DNA of 64,000 bases from contig WRAV01000005.1 in assembly GCA_009780025.1 (NCBI GenBank), positions 20,918 to 84,917 on the forward strand, given 5' to 3'. Source of the stretch: Oscillospiraceae bacterium. Its GTDB lineage: Bacteria; Bacillota; Clostridia; Oscillospirales; Ruminococcaceae. A program made the translations under genes and the position numbers. Positions 1 to 8,368 of the stretch are shown here, in pieces (position 1 is the first letter of the stretch; each line of letters opens with the position of its first letter). The notes beneath the pieces were generated by a model. That model did not search any database and was not told the origin of the DNA. It saw only the letters and a program-made list of their open reading frames with translations.

Positions 1-817
1 AAGGGGTGCGCAGAGCGCTCTCCTCGCTGGTCTTGAGTATCGAGAACATGTTGACCGGGGCTACGATAACCCGGGGGCTGCCGTCAACGATTATCACAAC
101 GCGGCCCTGCATGAGCAACGCGGCGGCGTTGTCCGGTCGCTCAGTGGTCACCAGTGTCTGGAAGAGCGACGAGCCGTTGTCCTCGATGAACTGCTCGACC
201 ATCCCCCCGCTCTGGACAAAGTCGGTATCCAGGCCGTTTAGCCGGCGCTTGACTTCGTCCACCAGGGCCATGTCCACGATGCCGTTTAGGTACATGACAC
301 CGCAGGTCAGGTTGTTTATTTTGCCGACTTTCAGCATTTCGGTGGTCAGCCCCTGGTGCTTGATTATCCTACGCAGCAAGGTGGTGTTGGTGCGCAAGTT
401 CTCGTTGAAAGCCTCTTGGGAGCCTACAATCGAGTTTTCCACCTGAGGCTTGTCCACTCCGCGGGCAGCAAAGCCTTTGGTGTCGCAGACATAGCAGGTG
501 CTCTCGCCATCCAGGCAGACCACGCTGTCCCCGGTTAAAACCGCTCCAATGGCTTTGTCTAAGTCAGTTTCCGACTGTGTGGTACCCACCTGGAGTATGT
601 TTTGCAGGTTATACCCGGCACTGCTCATATTGAGCAATGGACGCAAGATAAAGTCAGCGATTTTGTCGCTGCTGGCCATGCCGTCTATGAAGACCACAAA
701 GGCCTCTTTGCCCGCGAACTGGAAGTCCCGGAAGACGATGTCCTTGTTTGCAGGGAAGTTGAACGCCTGTTCAAAAGCCTGCCTGTTTACCGCAATATTG
801 GTCGCTATGATTTGCAT
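1..817 (-). CDS. GerA-family spore germinant receptor A subunit, 3' end cut by window edge
   Basis: The reading frame runs from an ATG at 817 to the first base of the window without a stop, giving about 272 residues. It is preceded by AAAGGA nine bases upstream. The translation shows the N-terminal soluble region of GerA/SpoVAF proteins: a segment with the NENLRTNTTLLRR type motif, then a VDEVKRRL helix, then NAAALLMQGRVVIIVDGSP followed by a VAPVNMF segment. GerA-type A subunits are inner spore-membrane proteins that, with B and C subunits, sense nutrients. The membrane half would lie to the left of the window, so subunit partners cannot be seen. SpoVAF is a homologous alternative. Family assignment is firm; which receptor is unknown. 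Confidence 0.85.
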   Translation of the reverse strand, partial: MQIIATNIAVNRQAFEQAFNFPANKDIVFRDFQFAGKEAFVVFIDGMASSDKIADFILRPLLNMSSAGYNLQNILQVGTTQSETDLDKAIGAVLTGDSVVCLDGESTCYVCDTKGFAARGVDKPQVENSIVGSQEAFNENLRTNTTLLRRIIKHQGLTTEMLKVGKINNLTCGVMYLNGIVDMALVDEVKRRLNGLDTDFVQSGGMVEQFIEDNGSSLFQTLVTTERPDNAAALLMQGRVVIIVDGSPRVIVAPVNMFSILKTSEESALRTP

Positions 818-904
818 AAGATTTTTTCCTTTGCGCCGCACCTAAAGCTGTGATTAGGGTACCAAAATCCGACGCGGGTATGTCTGGGAGAATTTAGAGA
901 CGAC

Positions 905-931
905 AAAAAAGCCGGAACATCGTGTTCCGGC
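905..931 (-). terminator. Rho-independent terminator after the toxin gene
   Basis: On the minus strand a 9-bp perfect stem (GCCGGAACA / TGTTCCGGC) with a 3-nt loop is followed by six T. It lies about 20 bases downstream of the toxin stop codon. Confidence 0.8.
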
Positions 932-952
932 TTGCGTCTCTTGCTCTTGCTA

Positions 953-1269
953 TTATTTGGATAGAAACTTCAGCAACTTTAGCTCGTCTTGTGTTGAGAG
1001 TTTGCCTATCGGCTCTTTGCCATTAAGCACAGACAGTGGAAAGCTTATAGGAGTCCCGGTGTCCACATATGATAGCTTATCTAGCCCTGCCTTCGACCAG
1101 TCGGTTATCTTAAAGTATACTGTTTTTATCTGTTCATTTTTGTTTTCATATTGTGTTGTGATTTTGTAGGCTCTAACATTACCATAGCTTAGCGCATAGA
1201 CCAGTATAGGGCGCTTTTTTCCTCCACTTCACCACGAAAGATAAGTGACGAAATTTCAAAAGGCTCCAT
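953..1269 (-). pseudogene. MazF/PemK-type toxin, broken by a -1 frameshift in an A6 run
   Basis: The ATG at 1269 overlaps the antitoxin stop (TAATG). The frame reads MEPFEISSLIFRGEVEEK and then stops after 26 codons. In the neighbouring frame an uninterrupted stretch of about 90 residues follows, beginning KKRPILVYALS and containing YKITTQYENK, VYFKITDWSKAGL and a final IGKL box. That is the layout of PemK/MazF-family mRNA interferases. The two halves join smoothly if one A is added to the homopolymer at 1215-1220, so this is either a real inactivating indel, a sequencing error or a slippage site. Partner of the antitoxin just upstream. Whether active toxin is made cannot be decided here. Confidence 0.75.
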
Positions 1270-1583
1270 TACCCATTTACCGCCCAGTCGTAAATATCTG
1301 GGTGCAAAGCTTTGTCAATGACAATATTCCCTTTTTCGTCCGCTTCAAGTTCGATCACTGGAGCGTTCTTGCGCTGTATCGCCTGCAAAATCTGTTCGTG
1401 AATCGTAGGCTTTACAGCCGGCTGAAACGGCAGGCGGCGCTCAGCTATAATCTGCCTGAAAAACATATCTATCGCCGTTGTTTGGTCAAGGCCCATCCGC
1501 CCTAAAAGCTGCGTGGCTTGATCTTTTACGTCGGTGTCTATTTTTACGTTTACGTTTGATTTAGCGCCTGCTATAACTATCAC
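1269..1583 (-). CDS. RelB/DinJ-type antitoxin
   Basis: 104 residues beginning near AKSNVNVKIDTDVKDQA, the ribbon-helix-helix DNA-binding N-terminus of RelB/DinJ antitoxins, then a helix with AIDMFFRQIIAERRLPF and a C-terminal toxin-binding tail. It would repress its own operon and neutralise the toxin encoded directly downstream, with which it shares a one-base stop/start overlap. The only in-frame canonical start is GTG at 1583, which is itself inside a strong GAGGTGAT Shine-Dalgarno-like sequence and only nine bases after the promoter -10. Translation from a leaderless GTG or from the well-placed ATA three codons later are both possible. Pairing a RelB-type antitoxin with a MazF-type toxin is a mixed combination. 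Confidence 0.8.
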   Translation of the reverse strand: MIVIAGAKSNVNVKIDTDVKDQATQLLGRMGLDQTTAIDMFFRQIIAERRLPFQPAVKPTIHEQILQAIQRKNAPVIELEADEKGNIVIDKALHPDIYDWAVNG

Positions 1584-1592
1584 CTCGTAAAA

Positions 1593-1621
1593 ATCATATC
1601 ATACTATAACGCCGACGTCAA
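1593..1621 (-). promoter_or_regulatory. Sigma-A promoter of the toxin-antitoxin pair
   Basis: TTGACG, 17-bp spacer, TATGAT on the minus strand. The expected start of transcription (near 1586) leaves only about three untranslated bases before the GTG of the antitoxin gene. Confidence 0.65.
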
Positions 1622-1654
1622 CAATCTAGCGTTACAATATATTATATTTTGCAC

Positions 1655-2065
1655 TCAAAACCGCAGCGACATCCCGCTGCCTGTACGCTCGTCCGGACGG
1701 CGCTCGAAGCCGTACTGCTCGTAAAAGTCCTCTATCCCCGGCATCGCAAGCAGGCTGGCTATCGCACCGGGGACTGCGTTGCGCCGCAAGTACGCCATAA
1801 TCCGCTCCATAATTTGGCGGCCAACACCCGAGCCCTGGTACTCCGGCGTGACCATTACGTTGCCCACGTAGAAGGTTATAACCTGGTCGCCAAGCACACG
1901 CCCCATACCCACCAGCTGCTCCCCCGCAAATGCGCAGACGCAAAATGGGGTTTGCTCGAGGCTGCGCTGGGCCGCCTCCAGGGGGAATGTTGCCCAACCC
2001 ACACTTTGGCGCAGAGCCATCCACTGCTGGGCGGTGGGTATTTTTTCTTCGATGGTATATTGCAT
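1655..2065 (-). CDS. GNAT-family N-acetyltransferase
   Basis: 136 residues with the GNAT fold signature: VGNVMVTPEYQGSGVGRQIM (acetyl-CoA pyrophosphate loop Q-x-x-G-x-G) at about 67-86 and a C-terminal FYEQYGFERRPDE motif at about 114-126. Such small enzymes transfer an acetyl group from acetyl-CoA to an amine; the acceptor is unknown. The ATG at 2065 follows AAAGGG eleven bases upstream and lies only six bases after the stop of the XRE gene, so the two are probably cotranscribed. Confidence 0.85.
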   Translation of the reverse strand: MQYTIEEKIPTAQQWMALRQSVGWATFPLEAAQRSLEQTPFCVCAFAGEQLVGMGRVLGDQVITFYVGNVMVTPEYQGSGVGRQIMERIMAYLRRNAVPGAIASLLAMPGIEDFYEQYGFERRPDERTGSGMSLRF

Positions 2066-2071
2066 GTGTGT

Positions 2072-2290
2072 TTAACCCTTTCGTGGGTACGGTTTTTCTT
2101 GGGAAGTCCTATCCATCAAGTAATCCAAGCTAGTATCAAAGTAGTCGGCCAATACAGTCAGATTTTCGACAGTTGGAACTCGCTCACCGTTTTCGTATTT
2201 CGAAAGCAGCGCCTGGTCTATGCCAGTGCGCATCTGTAAGGTAAGTTGAGTTATACCATGTTTCGTCCTAAGATTTTTCAAACTTTCCAC
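2072..2290 (-). CDS. Small XRE-family transcriptional regulator
   Basis: 72 residues made up almost entirely of a Cro/CI-type helix-turn-helix: SLKNLRTKHGITQ, then a recognition helix region around QALLSKYENGERVP, then a C-terminal helix with TSLDYLM. I place the start at GTG 2290 because AGGGTGAT lies at the right distance upstream; a longer frame would add 14 residues with no homologous look. The region immediately upstream holds four TGACA direct repeats and a palindrome, which suggests autoregulation. Followed after 6 bp by the acetyltransferase gene. Confidence 0.85.
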   Translation of the reverse strand: MESLKNLRTKHGITQLTLQMRTGIDQALLSKYENGERVPTVENLTVLADYFDTSLDYLMDRTSQEKPYPRKG

Positions 2291-2310
2291 ATTATCACCC
2301 TGCAATATTA

Positions 2311-2349
2311 TGACAGGATGACATATTGACATTCATGACAATTTGTCAT
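2311..2349. promoter_or_regulatory. Operator-like array of TGACA half-sites
   Basis: TGACA occurs at 2311, 2319, 2327 and 2336 (steps of 8, 8 and 9 bp), and the last copy forms a palindrome ATGACAA-T-TTGTCAT at 2335-2349. The array sits directly upstream of the XRE gene that starts at 2290, where a repressor operator is expected. Confidence 0.5.
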
Positions 2350-2398
2350 ATTATATGTTTATACAAAGTTTTAGAAGGTATTCTTTTTGTGAGTACAA

Positions 2399-2602
2399 TC
2401 ATTTCTGGTTGGTTAGGCCAAGTATATAGTCAGTCGTCGTATTGTAGTACCCTGCCAGCTTTATTACTACCCACACAGGTACCTCACGATCACCGTTTTC
2501 GTACCTTCTATAAACCACACGGTTCATGTGCAAGTATTCGGCAATTTCAGCTTGCGTTTTGTCCGCATCCTCACGCAAATCGCGTATTCTTTGAAAGTGC
2601 AT
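2399..2602 (-). CDS. Small XRE-family transcriptional regulator
   Basis: 67 residues, almost all HTH: MHFQRIRDLREDADKTQAE, then a second helix pair around NRVVYRRYENGDREVP and a C-terminal YYNTTTDYILGLT. The ATG at 2602 is used because AAGAGGTG lies at the proper distance; the GTG nine bases upstream is part of that ribosome binding site. It is divergent from the 50-residue gene at 2694. This layout is common for phage-like or house-cleaning repressors in Clostridia. Target unknown. Confidence 0.85.
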   Translation of the reverse strand: MHFQRIRDLREDADKTQAEIAEYLHMNRVVYRRYENGDREVPVWVVIKLAGYYNTTTDYILGLTNQK

Positions 2603-2655
2603 GTTGGTCACCTCTTGACAAGGATACCAAATGGAGTCATAATGTAGTACAAAAT

Positions 2656-2671
2656 GAAACCATATAGTTTC
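2656..2671. promoter_or_regulatory. Inverted repeat between divergent genes, possible operator
   Basis: GAAAC-CATATA-GTTTC lies in the short gap between the XRE gene (minus) and the small gene at 2694 (plus). Its size and site fit a repressor dimer site, but no consensus is known to me. Confidence 0.35.
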
Positions 2672-2693
2672 TACAAATCAATAAGGTGATATT

Positions 2694-2846
2694 ATGTCCG
2701 ATTATAAGCAGATGTATTTTGCAATGTTCAATGCCGTGAGCAACGCCATTGAGATTCTACAGAAAGCCCAGCAAGCAGGGGAGGACGCGTACATCGAAGA
2801 TGCTTGCAAAGAGCTGATGCCACCAGATGCTGAACATGCGGATTAG
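2694..2846 (+). CDS. Small hypothetical protein, 50 residues
   Basis: An ATG with AAGGTGAT five bases upstream opens a 50-codon frame ending in TAG. The product starts MSDYKQMYFAMFNAVSNAIE and is helical and acidic (pI low, C-terminal DAEHAD). I have seen very similar short proteins beside XRE regulators in Clostridia, but no function is known. No membrane segment or signal peptide. It reads away from the XRE gene at 2602. Confidence 0.6.
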   Translation: MSDYKQMYFAMFNAVSNAIEILQKAQQAGEDAYIEDACKELMPPDAEHAD

Positions 2847-2957
2847 TAAGGCCAAGTATAGCATTTAGCCGCGCAGTCGGTCAAGTGGCGAGTGTACGGA
2901 AAAGGCCAGCCCCAATGCGGGGCCGGCCTGGCGCTTTCATATGCGTGCATCAGCCTT

Positions 2958-5900
2958 CTATGGTTGGAATACCTCCACGGTGGTGGTGGCTCTGGCCCCG
3001 CCCAGAGTGATTGTGATAACGGCGGTACCTTCGGAGTGGCCCTCTACCCTGCCGTTTTGGTCAACAGTTGCCACCGCTGTGTTGCTGCTGCTAAAGGTTG
3101 CCCCTGCAGGGTTGGGCTCAGCAACGAACTCGAGGTCAAGGCTCTCCCCCTCTAAGAGGAAGTGGAAATCCTCTAAGAAGTACAGGGTTATCGAGTCATC
3201 GAGCTGTTCGTCATCCTCTGGGTCATCATCTTCGGTTTCGTTGTCTGGCTCATTGTCTTGGGTGCTGTTGTCTTCGTCCTGTGTGTCATTGTCATTACTG
3301 TCACTGGGCGGCGGTGTTCCTCCACCTGCCGGGCCGCCTGGACCGTTGCCCACTGTCTGGCTACCTGTGGCTGAGCGCCCGGTATGAGCGGCCGCTATTC
3401 CGTCGGCGAGGCCGTTTGCAATGCCCACCGCTATCGCCCGCTGGTAGTGGGGTTGAATAAGCTTTTCGTACTCGCTGGGGTTGGTCATAAACCCGCCCTC
3501 GACCAGCACACTTTGGAACTGAGCCGACAGGGTAATGTGGTAAAAGCTCTGTCTCGCGCCCCGGTTTGTTGTACCCAGCGCTGCGCTGACATGCCGAGAA
3601 ATCGCGCTCGCCGTAGTCGCGCCGTAGCTGTAGAAGTAGAAGGTCTCGGTGCCTCTGGAGGCCGAATTCGTGCTGGCGTTGTGGTGGACAGAGACAAAGA
3701 TATCCGCCTCAAAGTTTTCGGCTTGAGCCACTCGGTTTTGGAGGCTTGGGTTGCTGGAGTTGTCGATAAGCAACACGCTTGCGCCGCGCGCGCGCAGCTC
3801 TTGGGCCAGGTTGTCTGCAACGCGCCTGTTGATTACGGCTTCGGGGTAGGCGGTCAAGAATCCTAGTGCGCCAGGATCGTTGCCGCCGTGGCCGATGTCT
3901 ATGGCTATCCGCGCCCCGCTCAGGGAGGCCGGGGGCGTGTTGAACCTAAACGCCAGGTTTCCGTTTGCGTCATAGTAGGCACGGTAGCCCATAAAGCCGC
4001 CGTTGCGCACCAGGGTCAAGGTCATGGTGTCGCCACCCGACCAGCTTACAGAGCTGAACATCGGGTTGGAGTCGAGCTGGGTGGTGCCGCTCGGGACGCT
4101 CGCCGTGTGGGCAAACTGCACGACAAACTGGCTGCCGGTGTACCGTACACTGTAAGTGACCTGCTGGGCGGTGTTGACCGTAACGTATGTAAATCTGCCC
4201 TGGGTTGAGACAGTCAGGCCGTGTATCGTGTTCTCCGCGACAAAGTTGTCGGTGGCTTGGATGTCACCGCTTGCCACCCGCAACCCGGATGCCAGTACCC
4301 GGTAGCGGTAGGTGTTTCCGCGGCGGCTGGTGTAGGTTATCTCGTCGCCCACCGCGTAGTCCATAGCCCCGCGCGGAAGCGGGAAGAAGTTGGCACTTGG
4401 GATGTTGTTCAGTGTGTTTGGCGGATATGTACGTGCCTGGGCGGCTGTGACAACCACCGGTACCCCGTCGGAGACCGGCACCCTGCGGTTGACCCGCACG
4501 GTGGCTCCGGTGCGGCTTTCGCTGTGGCCGTGCGCGGCGGCGGTCACGGTTATCGCGCCAAGGTTTTGCTCGCTCGCGGTGCCTGCCGGCGTGGTGAAGG
4601 TACCGGTAAACCGCCTGAAGTGGGAGACACGCATAGCCTCGTCCTGGGCGGCTTCGTCGACTGTCATGGAGACGTTGACACCGTTAATGCGGGCAGAAAC
4701 GGTCGCGTTCTGATAGGCGACAGCCGAGATTGTCAGCTGCATGTTGCCGTCGATGGCTATGTTTCCGGTGGGGGAAGCTTCCCGCAGAATCTCGATATTG
4801 CGGGTTATGTTGTAGGTGATTGTTCTGGCCTTGTGCTCGAATGTGAAAGTGTTCAGTCCGGCGCTCAGCTCCATGTTAATTGTGAAATAGCCGTTGGCGT
4901 CGGTGGTGGTTATCGCGTTGCCGTTGACAGTCAGCGGGAAGTTGGGGTCGGAAGCGCCGCTGAACCTTACCATCGGCTCGTTGGTAGTAAAGGTTGTCTG
5001 CGCCGGTGAGACCATGGTAAGTTCGGTGAGGATGTGCTGGGTCTCCACTTCGCCCTGGTAGTAGCCGACTAATACGGCACCTGCGCCGTCCTGATTTTCA
5101 ACCAGGCTGCCCAGGCTGTTGAAGATGCTGCCCGAGAACCCGCTGATTTCCGAGGCACGGATAACTTGCTGGGCAAGCTGGTCGGGGGAGGCCCAACCCG
5201 CGCTCTGAGACTGTATATTGCTGGAGGCGTGCACCACGTACAGGGGCATTCCCTGACTGCGGGCAAGCTCGCCCCACCAGCGGACAACTTCTTCAAACGG
5301 AGCGTTGCTGTCGGTTAAGGAGGCGAAGGCCTCCACAGCGATGAAGTCCACCGCACCCTGTTGCACAAATGCCTTGGTGTCGGCGTTGCCGGTGCTAAGG
5401 GCGGTAAATGCGGCGCTGGTGGCGGAACCATACGGGTTTTCACTGTCGTTCTCCCAGACAGGGTCGGCCAGTAAGCCGATTTTTACGCCCGGCGCGTAGC
5501 TGCGCACAACCTGCGATACGGTGCTAACCACAGCCGCCGGAGACCCGCGCAGATAGTTTTCAAAACCAATGGCCCCACCGGACACGAGGTAGGAGTTGAG
5601 CTCGGCCCCGGTATCGGTAACCGCACGGGTGTAGCCGTCTAGCAGAATACCGTCCAGATCGTATCTTTCGGTGAACTCCCGCAGATTCTCGGCTAGTCGG
5701 CCTATACTGCCCGGGTTAATTGAAAGTGTGTCCAGCTCGGTGGTATCGGCAAAGTGCGAGGCATCGAATATGGCGTAAGTGTATAGCCCCAACTGCCGTG
5801 CCCTTATGGTTATGTAGGTCATCAGGTCGAAGCCCAGCCCGACCCCTGTGGCATCCGCAGTGTTGAATATGACCTCGCCCTCGTGTGCCGTGCCTATTAT

Positions 5901-6314
5901 AACCGTGTTCATGGTGAGTTCCAGGGCGGAGCTGAGTGCGTCATCCACCTCGGCTTTTATCTCTTCCGGGGTGGCGTCCAGGTTGGTCAGAAAGTCATGG
6001 CCAGGTACAAGGTAGACCCCGCGCATATTCTGTGGAAAGTGGAGCGTCGGCCTGGGCGCCAGCTGCTCCGGGACCTGGGCAATAAGCGGAAACTCCGGCA
6101 AATCGGGAAGCTCGTCCACTTCGAGCTCGGGGTAGGCGTAATCGTCATCCTGGCCCAACTGTGAGGCCATTGCCCCAATAGCGGCGAACCTGTCGGCAAA
6201 GTCGCCTTCGCCCATAAACACCCAGGCAACGCTTGCACAGACCAAGGTAACCGCAAGAAAAACAGCGCCAATTGCCAGGGCTGCTCTCCGTTTGCTTTTG
6301 AATAAGCCGCTCAC
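2958..6314 (-). CDS. Exported GHL10-like / N-acetylmuramoyl-L-alanine amidase / BIG2 fusion
   Basis: 1118 residues. Residues 11-34 form a membrane anchor or uncleaved signal. About 95-440 resemble the TIM-barrel GHL10/DUF4015 family (MRGVYLVPG start, DGILLDGY, FIAVEAFA). About 455-520 look like a small Ig-like bacterial domain (VRFSGASDP...GYFTINMELSAGLNTF). About 800-975 are a zinc amidase of the Amidase_3 type with candidate ligands and catalytic residues H809 (IDIGHGG), E825, H877 (SVHHNA) and E939 (VEGGF). A very acidic Asp/Glu/Asn linker spans about 1001-1046 and a BIG2-like domain (FSSSNTAVATVDQNGRV) closes the protein. The amidase cuts the MurNAc-L-Ala bond; the acidic linker could reach through the wall. 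The second GHL10 gene lies just downstream. Both look like wall or spore-cortex remodelling factors. Confidence 0.85.
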   Translation of the reverse strand: MSGLFKSKRRAALAIGAVFLAVTLVCASVAWVFMGEGDFADRFAAIGAMASQLGQDDDYAYPELEVDELPDLPEFPLIAQVPEQLAPRPTLHFPQNMRGVYLVPGHDFLTNLDATPEEIKAEVDDALSSALELTMNTVIIGTAHEGEVIFNTADATGVGLGFDLMTYITIRARQLGLYTYAIFDASHFADTTELDTLSINPGSIGRLAENLREFTERYDLDGILLDGYTRAVTDTGAELNSYLVSGGAIGFENYLRGSPAAVVSTVSQVVRSYAPGVKIGLLADPVWENDSENPYGSATSAAFTALSTGNADTKAFVQQGAVDFIAVEAFASLTDSNAPFEEVVRWWGELARSQGMPLYVVHASSNIQSQSAGWASPDQLAQQVIRASEISGFSGSIFNSLGSLVENQDGAGAVLVGYYQGEVETQHILTELTMVSPAQTTFTTNEPMVRFSGASDPNFPLTVNGNAITTTDANGYFTINMELSAGLNTFTFEHKARTITYNITRNIEILREASPTGNIAIDGNMQLTISAVAYQNATVSARINGVNVSMTVDEAAQDEAMRVSHFRRFTGTFTTPAGTASEQNLGAITVTAAAHGHSESRTGATVRVNRRVPVSDGVPVVVTAAQARTYPPNTLNNIPSANFFPLPRGAMDYAVGDEITYTSRRGNTYRYRVLASGLRVASGDIQATDNFVAENTIHGLTVSTQGRFTYVTVNTAQQVTYSVRYTGSQFVVQFAHTASVPSGTTQLDSNPMFSSVSWSGGDTMTLTLVRNGGFMGYRAYYDANGNLAFRFNTPPASLSGARIAIDIGHGGNDPGALGFLTAYPEAVINRRVADNLAQELRARGASVLLIDNSSNPSLQNRVAQAENFEADIFVSVHHNASTNSASRGTETFYFYSYGATTASAISRHVSAALGTTNRGARQSFYHITLSAQFQSVLVEGGFMTNPSEYEKLIQPHYQRAIAVGIANGLADGIAAAHTGRSATGSQTVGNGPGGPAGGGTPPPSDSNDNDTQDEDNSTQDNEPDNETEDDDPEDDEQLDDSITLYFLEDFHFLLEGESLDLEFVAEPNPAGATFSSSNTAVATVDQNGRVEGHSEGTAVITITLGGARATTTVEVFQP

Positions 6315-6383
6315 AGCTTGTCCTCCTCGAGGAAATGTTTAGAATCGATATTCAATACCCGGCAACCTGCCGGAACGCTATTG

Positions 6384-7751
6384 TCATGCAGAGGGGTTGT
6401 CGGTGGCCCAGAGCAGCGCGAGCAAATTTTGGTGTTCCCGCTCTACGTGGTCGGCCACGCTTGCGCCGGGCGTAAACAACGAGTCGTACCGGAAGATAAC
6501 AAAGCCGGCGTAACCCTCTGCCCCGCGGGAGGCCTCGACCTTCCTGGCAAGCAGGTTTGTATTGTCTATCCACTCGCTGCGCCCGGCGCCTGCCCACTGA
6601 TCATCCAGGCCGGACTTATACGCCGCAAGGCCGATGTACAGCCTCACATAGTCGGAGTTGACAATCTCCGCCCAGTCGTCCAAAGAGCGCTGGAAGGGCT
6701 GGGTGGCGTGCTCAAATCCGAAGTATATCTGGGGCATGATGTAGTCGGTGTAGCCAGGGTTCTGAGTTATCCTGGCGATGTCTAGGTAGAGATTTTCAAA
6801 GTTGTAGTCAATGCGGCTTTGGGGGCTTATCCCAAAGAGCACGTTCGGGTCAATGGCCTTGATAGCGGCGTGCATCTCGCGCATCAGTGTCTCCACGTTG
6901 TTCCTGCGCCAGTCGTCCAGGGTACGCGTGCCGCCACCGTCACGATAAGCCCCAAAGCTGGCAGCGTCAAACCCCGGAGAGGTCGTGGGGTAGAAGTAGT
7001 CGTCTATGTGTATGGCGTCCACCGAGTAATTGCGGACAATCTCTCGCACACCGTTCACGATGAGGGCGCGGGCCTGTGGGTCAGCCGGGTTGTAAGAGAT
7101 AAGCCCGTTGTACCTGATGACGCCGGGGTGGCCTTCGTTTATCCAGCGCAGGGCCGGGTTGTCGGCGCTCAGCGGTATAGTACTGCCGGAGTTGCGAATG
7201 CGGTAGGGGTTTATCCAGGCCTCAAAGCGGAAACCGCGGGCATGGGCCTCGTCAACCATGATGGCCAGCGGGTCAAAGCCGGGGTTTATGCCCTCGGTGC
7301 CCGACGCGAACTGTGACCACGGAAAGTAGGCCGAAGGGTAGAGTGCGTCGCCAAACGGGCGCACCTGAACTATTACTGTGTTCAGCCCGTAAGCGGCTAT
7401 GTTGTCGTACACCTCGCGGATATTCGCGGTGAACTCGGCTTCGGTTTTACCGCGCAGCATATGGTCGAACTCCAGGAAGGATAGCCAAACCCCGCGCACT
7501 TCGCCGCTTACCCGTTGCATGCGTGGAGTGTTATTTCTAAAATTATCGGCGGCCTGCCCCCCCCGCTGGAAGGCGGTCTGCTGCAGAGAGCCTATCCCCG
7601 CAAGGGCTCCGTCATTGTCCGCGGGCGGGTATTCGCTCCTGCCCGGCAGGTTTCCTTCGCCTTGCCCCACAGCTCGAGCCGCGCACCCCGCAAGCAAAAT
7701 CACAGCCAAAAGAACCAGGACCACGACGCGGACAAAGTATCGGTTTTTCAT
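6384..7751 (-). CDS. GHL10-family glycoside-hydrolase-like lipoprotein
   Basis: 455 residues from the ATG at 7751, which has AAAGGAG at ideal spacing. Residues 1-22 form a lipoprotein signal with lipobox LLAGC (Cys23). The rest is a GHL10/YngK-type (alpha/beta)8 barrel: EVRGVWLSFLEFD, NTVIVQVRPFGDALYPS, GFRFEAWINPYRI, VDAIHIDDYFYP, DYIMPQIYFGFEH. Family members are thought to act on cell-wall glycans; the reaction has not been settled. Gene order (this gene, then the amidase fusion 70 bp downstream on the same strand) suggests one transcription unit and a shared substrate. Confidence 0.9.
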   Translation of the reverse strand: MKNRYFVRVVVLVLLAVILLAGCAARAVGQGEGNLPGRSEYPPADNDGALAGIGSLQQTAFQRGGQAADNFRNNTPRMQRVSGEVRGVWLSFLEFDHMLRGKTEAEFTANIREVYDNIAAYGLNTVIVQVRPFGDALYPSAYFPWSQFASGTEGINPGFDPLAIMVDEAHARGFRFEAWINPYRIRNSGSTIPLSADNPALRWINEGHPGVIRYNGLISYNPADPQARALIVNGVREIVRNYSVDAIHIDDYFYPTTSPGFDAASFGAYRDGGGTRTLDDWRRNNVETLMREMHAAIKAIDPNVLFGISPQSRIDYNFENLYLDIARITQNPGYTDYIMPQIYFGFEHATQPFQRSLDDWAEIVNSDYVRLYIGLAAYKSGLDDQWAGAGRSEWIDNTNLLARKVEASRGAEGYAGFVIFRYDSLFTPGASVADHVEREHQNLLALLWATDNPSA

Positions 7752-7994
7752 TCGGTTTCTCCTTTTTGTCCGGGTCTCCGGTCGAGCTAACAATTAGTTG
7801 CCATACTTAGCCACAAAAACTAAGTGCACGTTTTTGGGTATTTTGCTGCGAGTAAATGTCATTTTTTCCGGAAGAATATCGAAAAAACACTTAGTACCCG
7901 CTTTTGTTTGTTTGCGGGCGGAACAAGGGTGTGCTATACTTCTGTATATGTTGCCCGCGCGGGTATTATACAGCCGCCAAAACGGAGGTTCAAA

Positions 7995-8354
7995 ATGATT
8001 TTTATCGCCGGTATAAGTCCCCGCCTCAAGCAGCTGGGCTTTGCGGGGGGCATCTGCTCAACCTGCAAGGCAAGTGGGCGGCTACACATAGTAAAGCAGA
8101 GCCAATGCGTCAGCTTGTTTTTTATCCCGCTCATACCTTTTGGCGGGGAGTACATAGCCACTTGTGGCAGCTGCGCGAGTGTCTTTGCCTTGCGTAAAGA
8201 AGCCGGCAAGCGCTTCGAGCGCGAGCCTGAGCGACCCCTAAGCTCCCACGACTTTGAGGTTATAAAGAATAACCATTGTATGCGCTGTTCCCGATGCGGC
8301 CACCGCGCGGAGCCCGGTTTCGTCTACTGCCCCGGTTGCGGGAGCCGGCTTTAG
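7995..8354 (+). CDS. Zinc-ribbon protein of unknown function
   Basis: 119 residues; the ATG follows GGAGG by eight bases. Four Cys pairs are visible: CSTC near 21, CGSC near 59, CSRC near 98 and CPGC near 112, so two zinc ribbons are likely. A hydrophobic patch (SLFFIPLIPFGGEYIATC) lies between the pairs. Clostridial zinc-ribbon proteins of this size with an FFIP..P motif are common and uncharacterised. It converges on gap with a shared terminator. Confidence 0.75.
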   Translation: MIFIAGISPRLKQLGFAGGICSTCKASGRLHIVKQSQCVSLFFIPLIPFGGEYIATCGSCASVFALRKEAGKRFEREPERPLSSHDFEVIKNNHCMRCSRCGHRAEPGFVYCPGCGSRL

Positions 8355-8368
8355 CGCAACCTGAAACA

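Noticed and set aside
2164..2172. TTCGACA inside the XRE gene at 2072-2290
   Set aside because: It lies in coding sequence far from any promoter, so I count it as a chance Spo0A-box match.
4221..5009. A 262-codon frame on the plus strand inside the amidase fusion gene
   Set aside because: It is antisense to a gene with clear domains, has no ribosome binding site and no recognisable motif; long antisense frames are common at this base composition.
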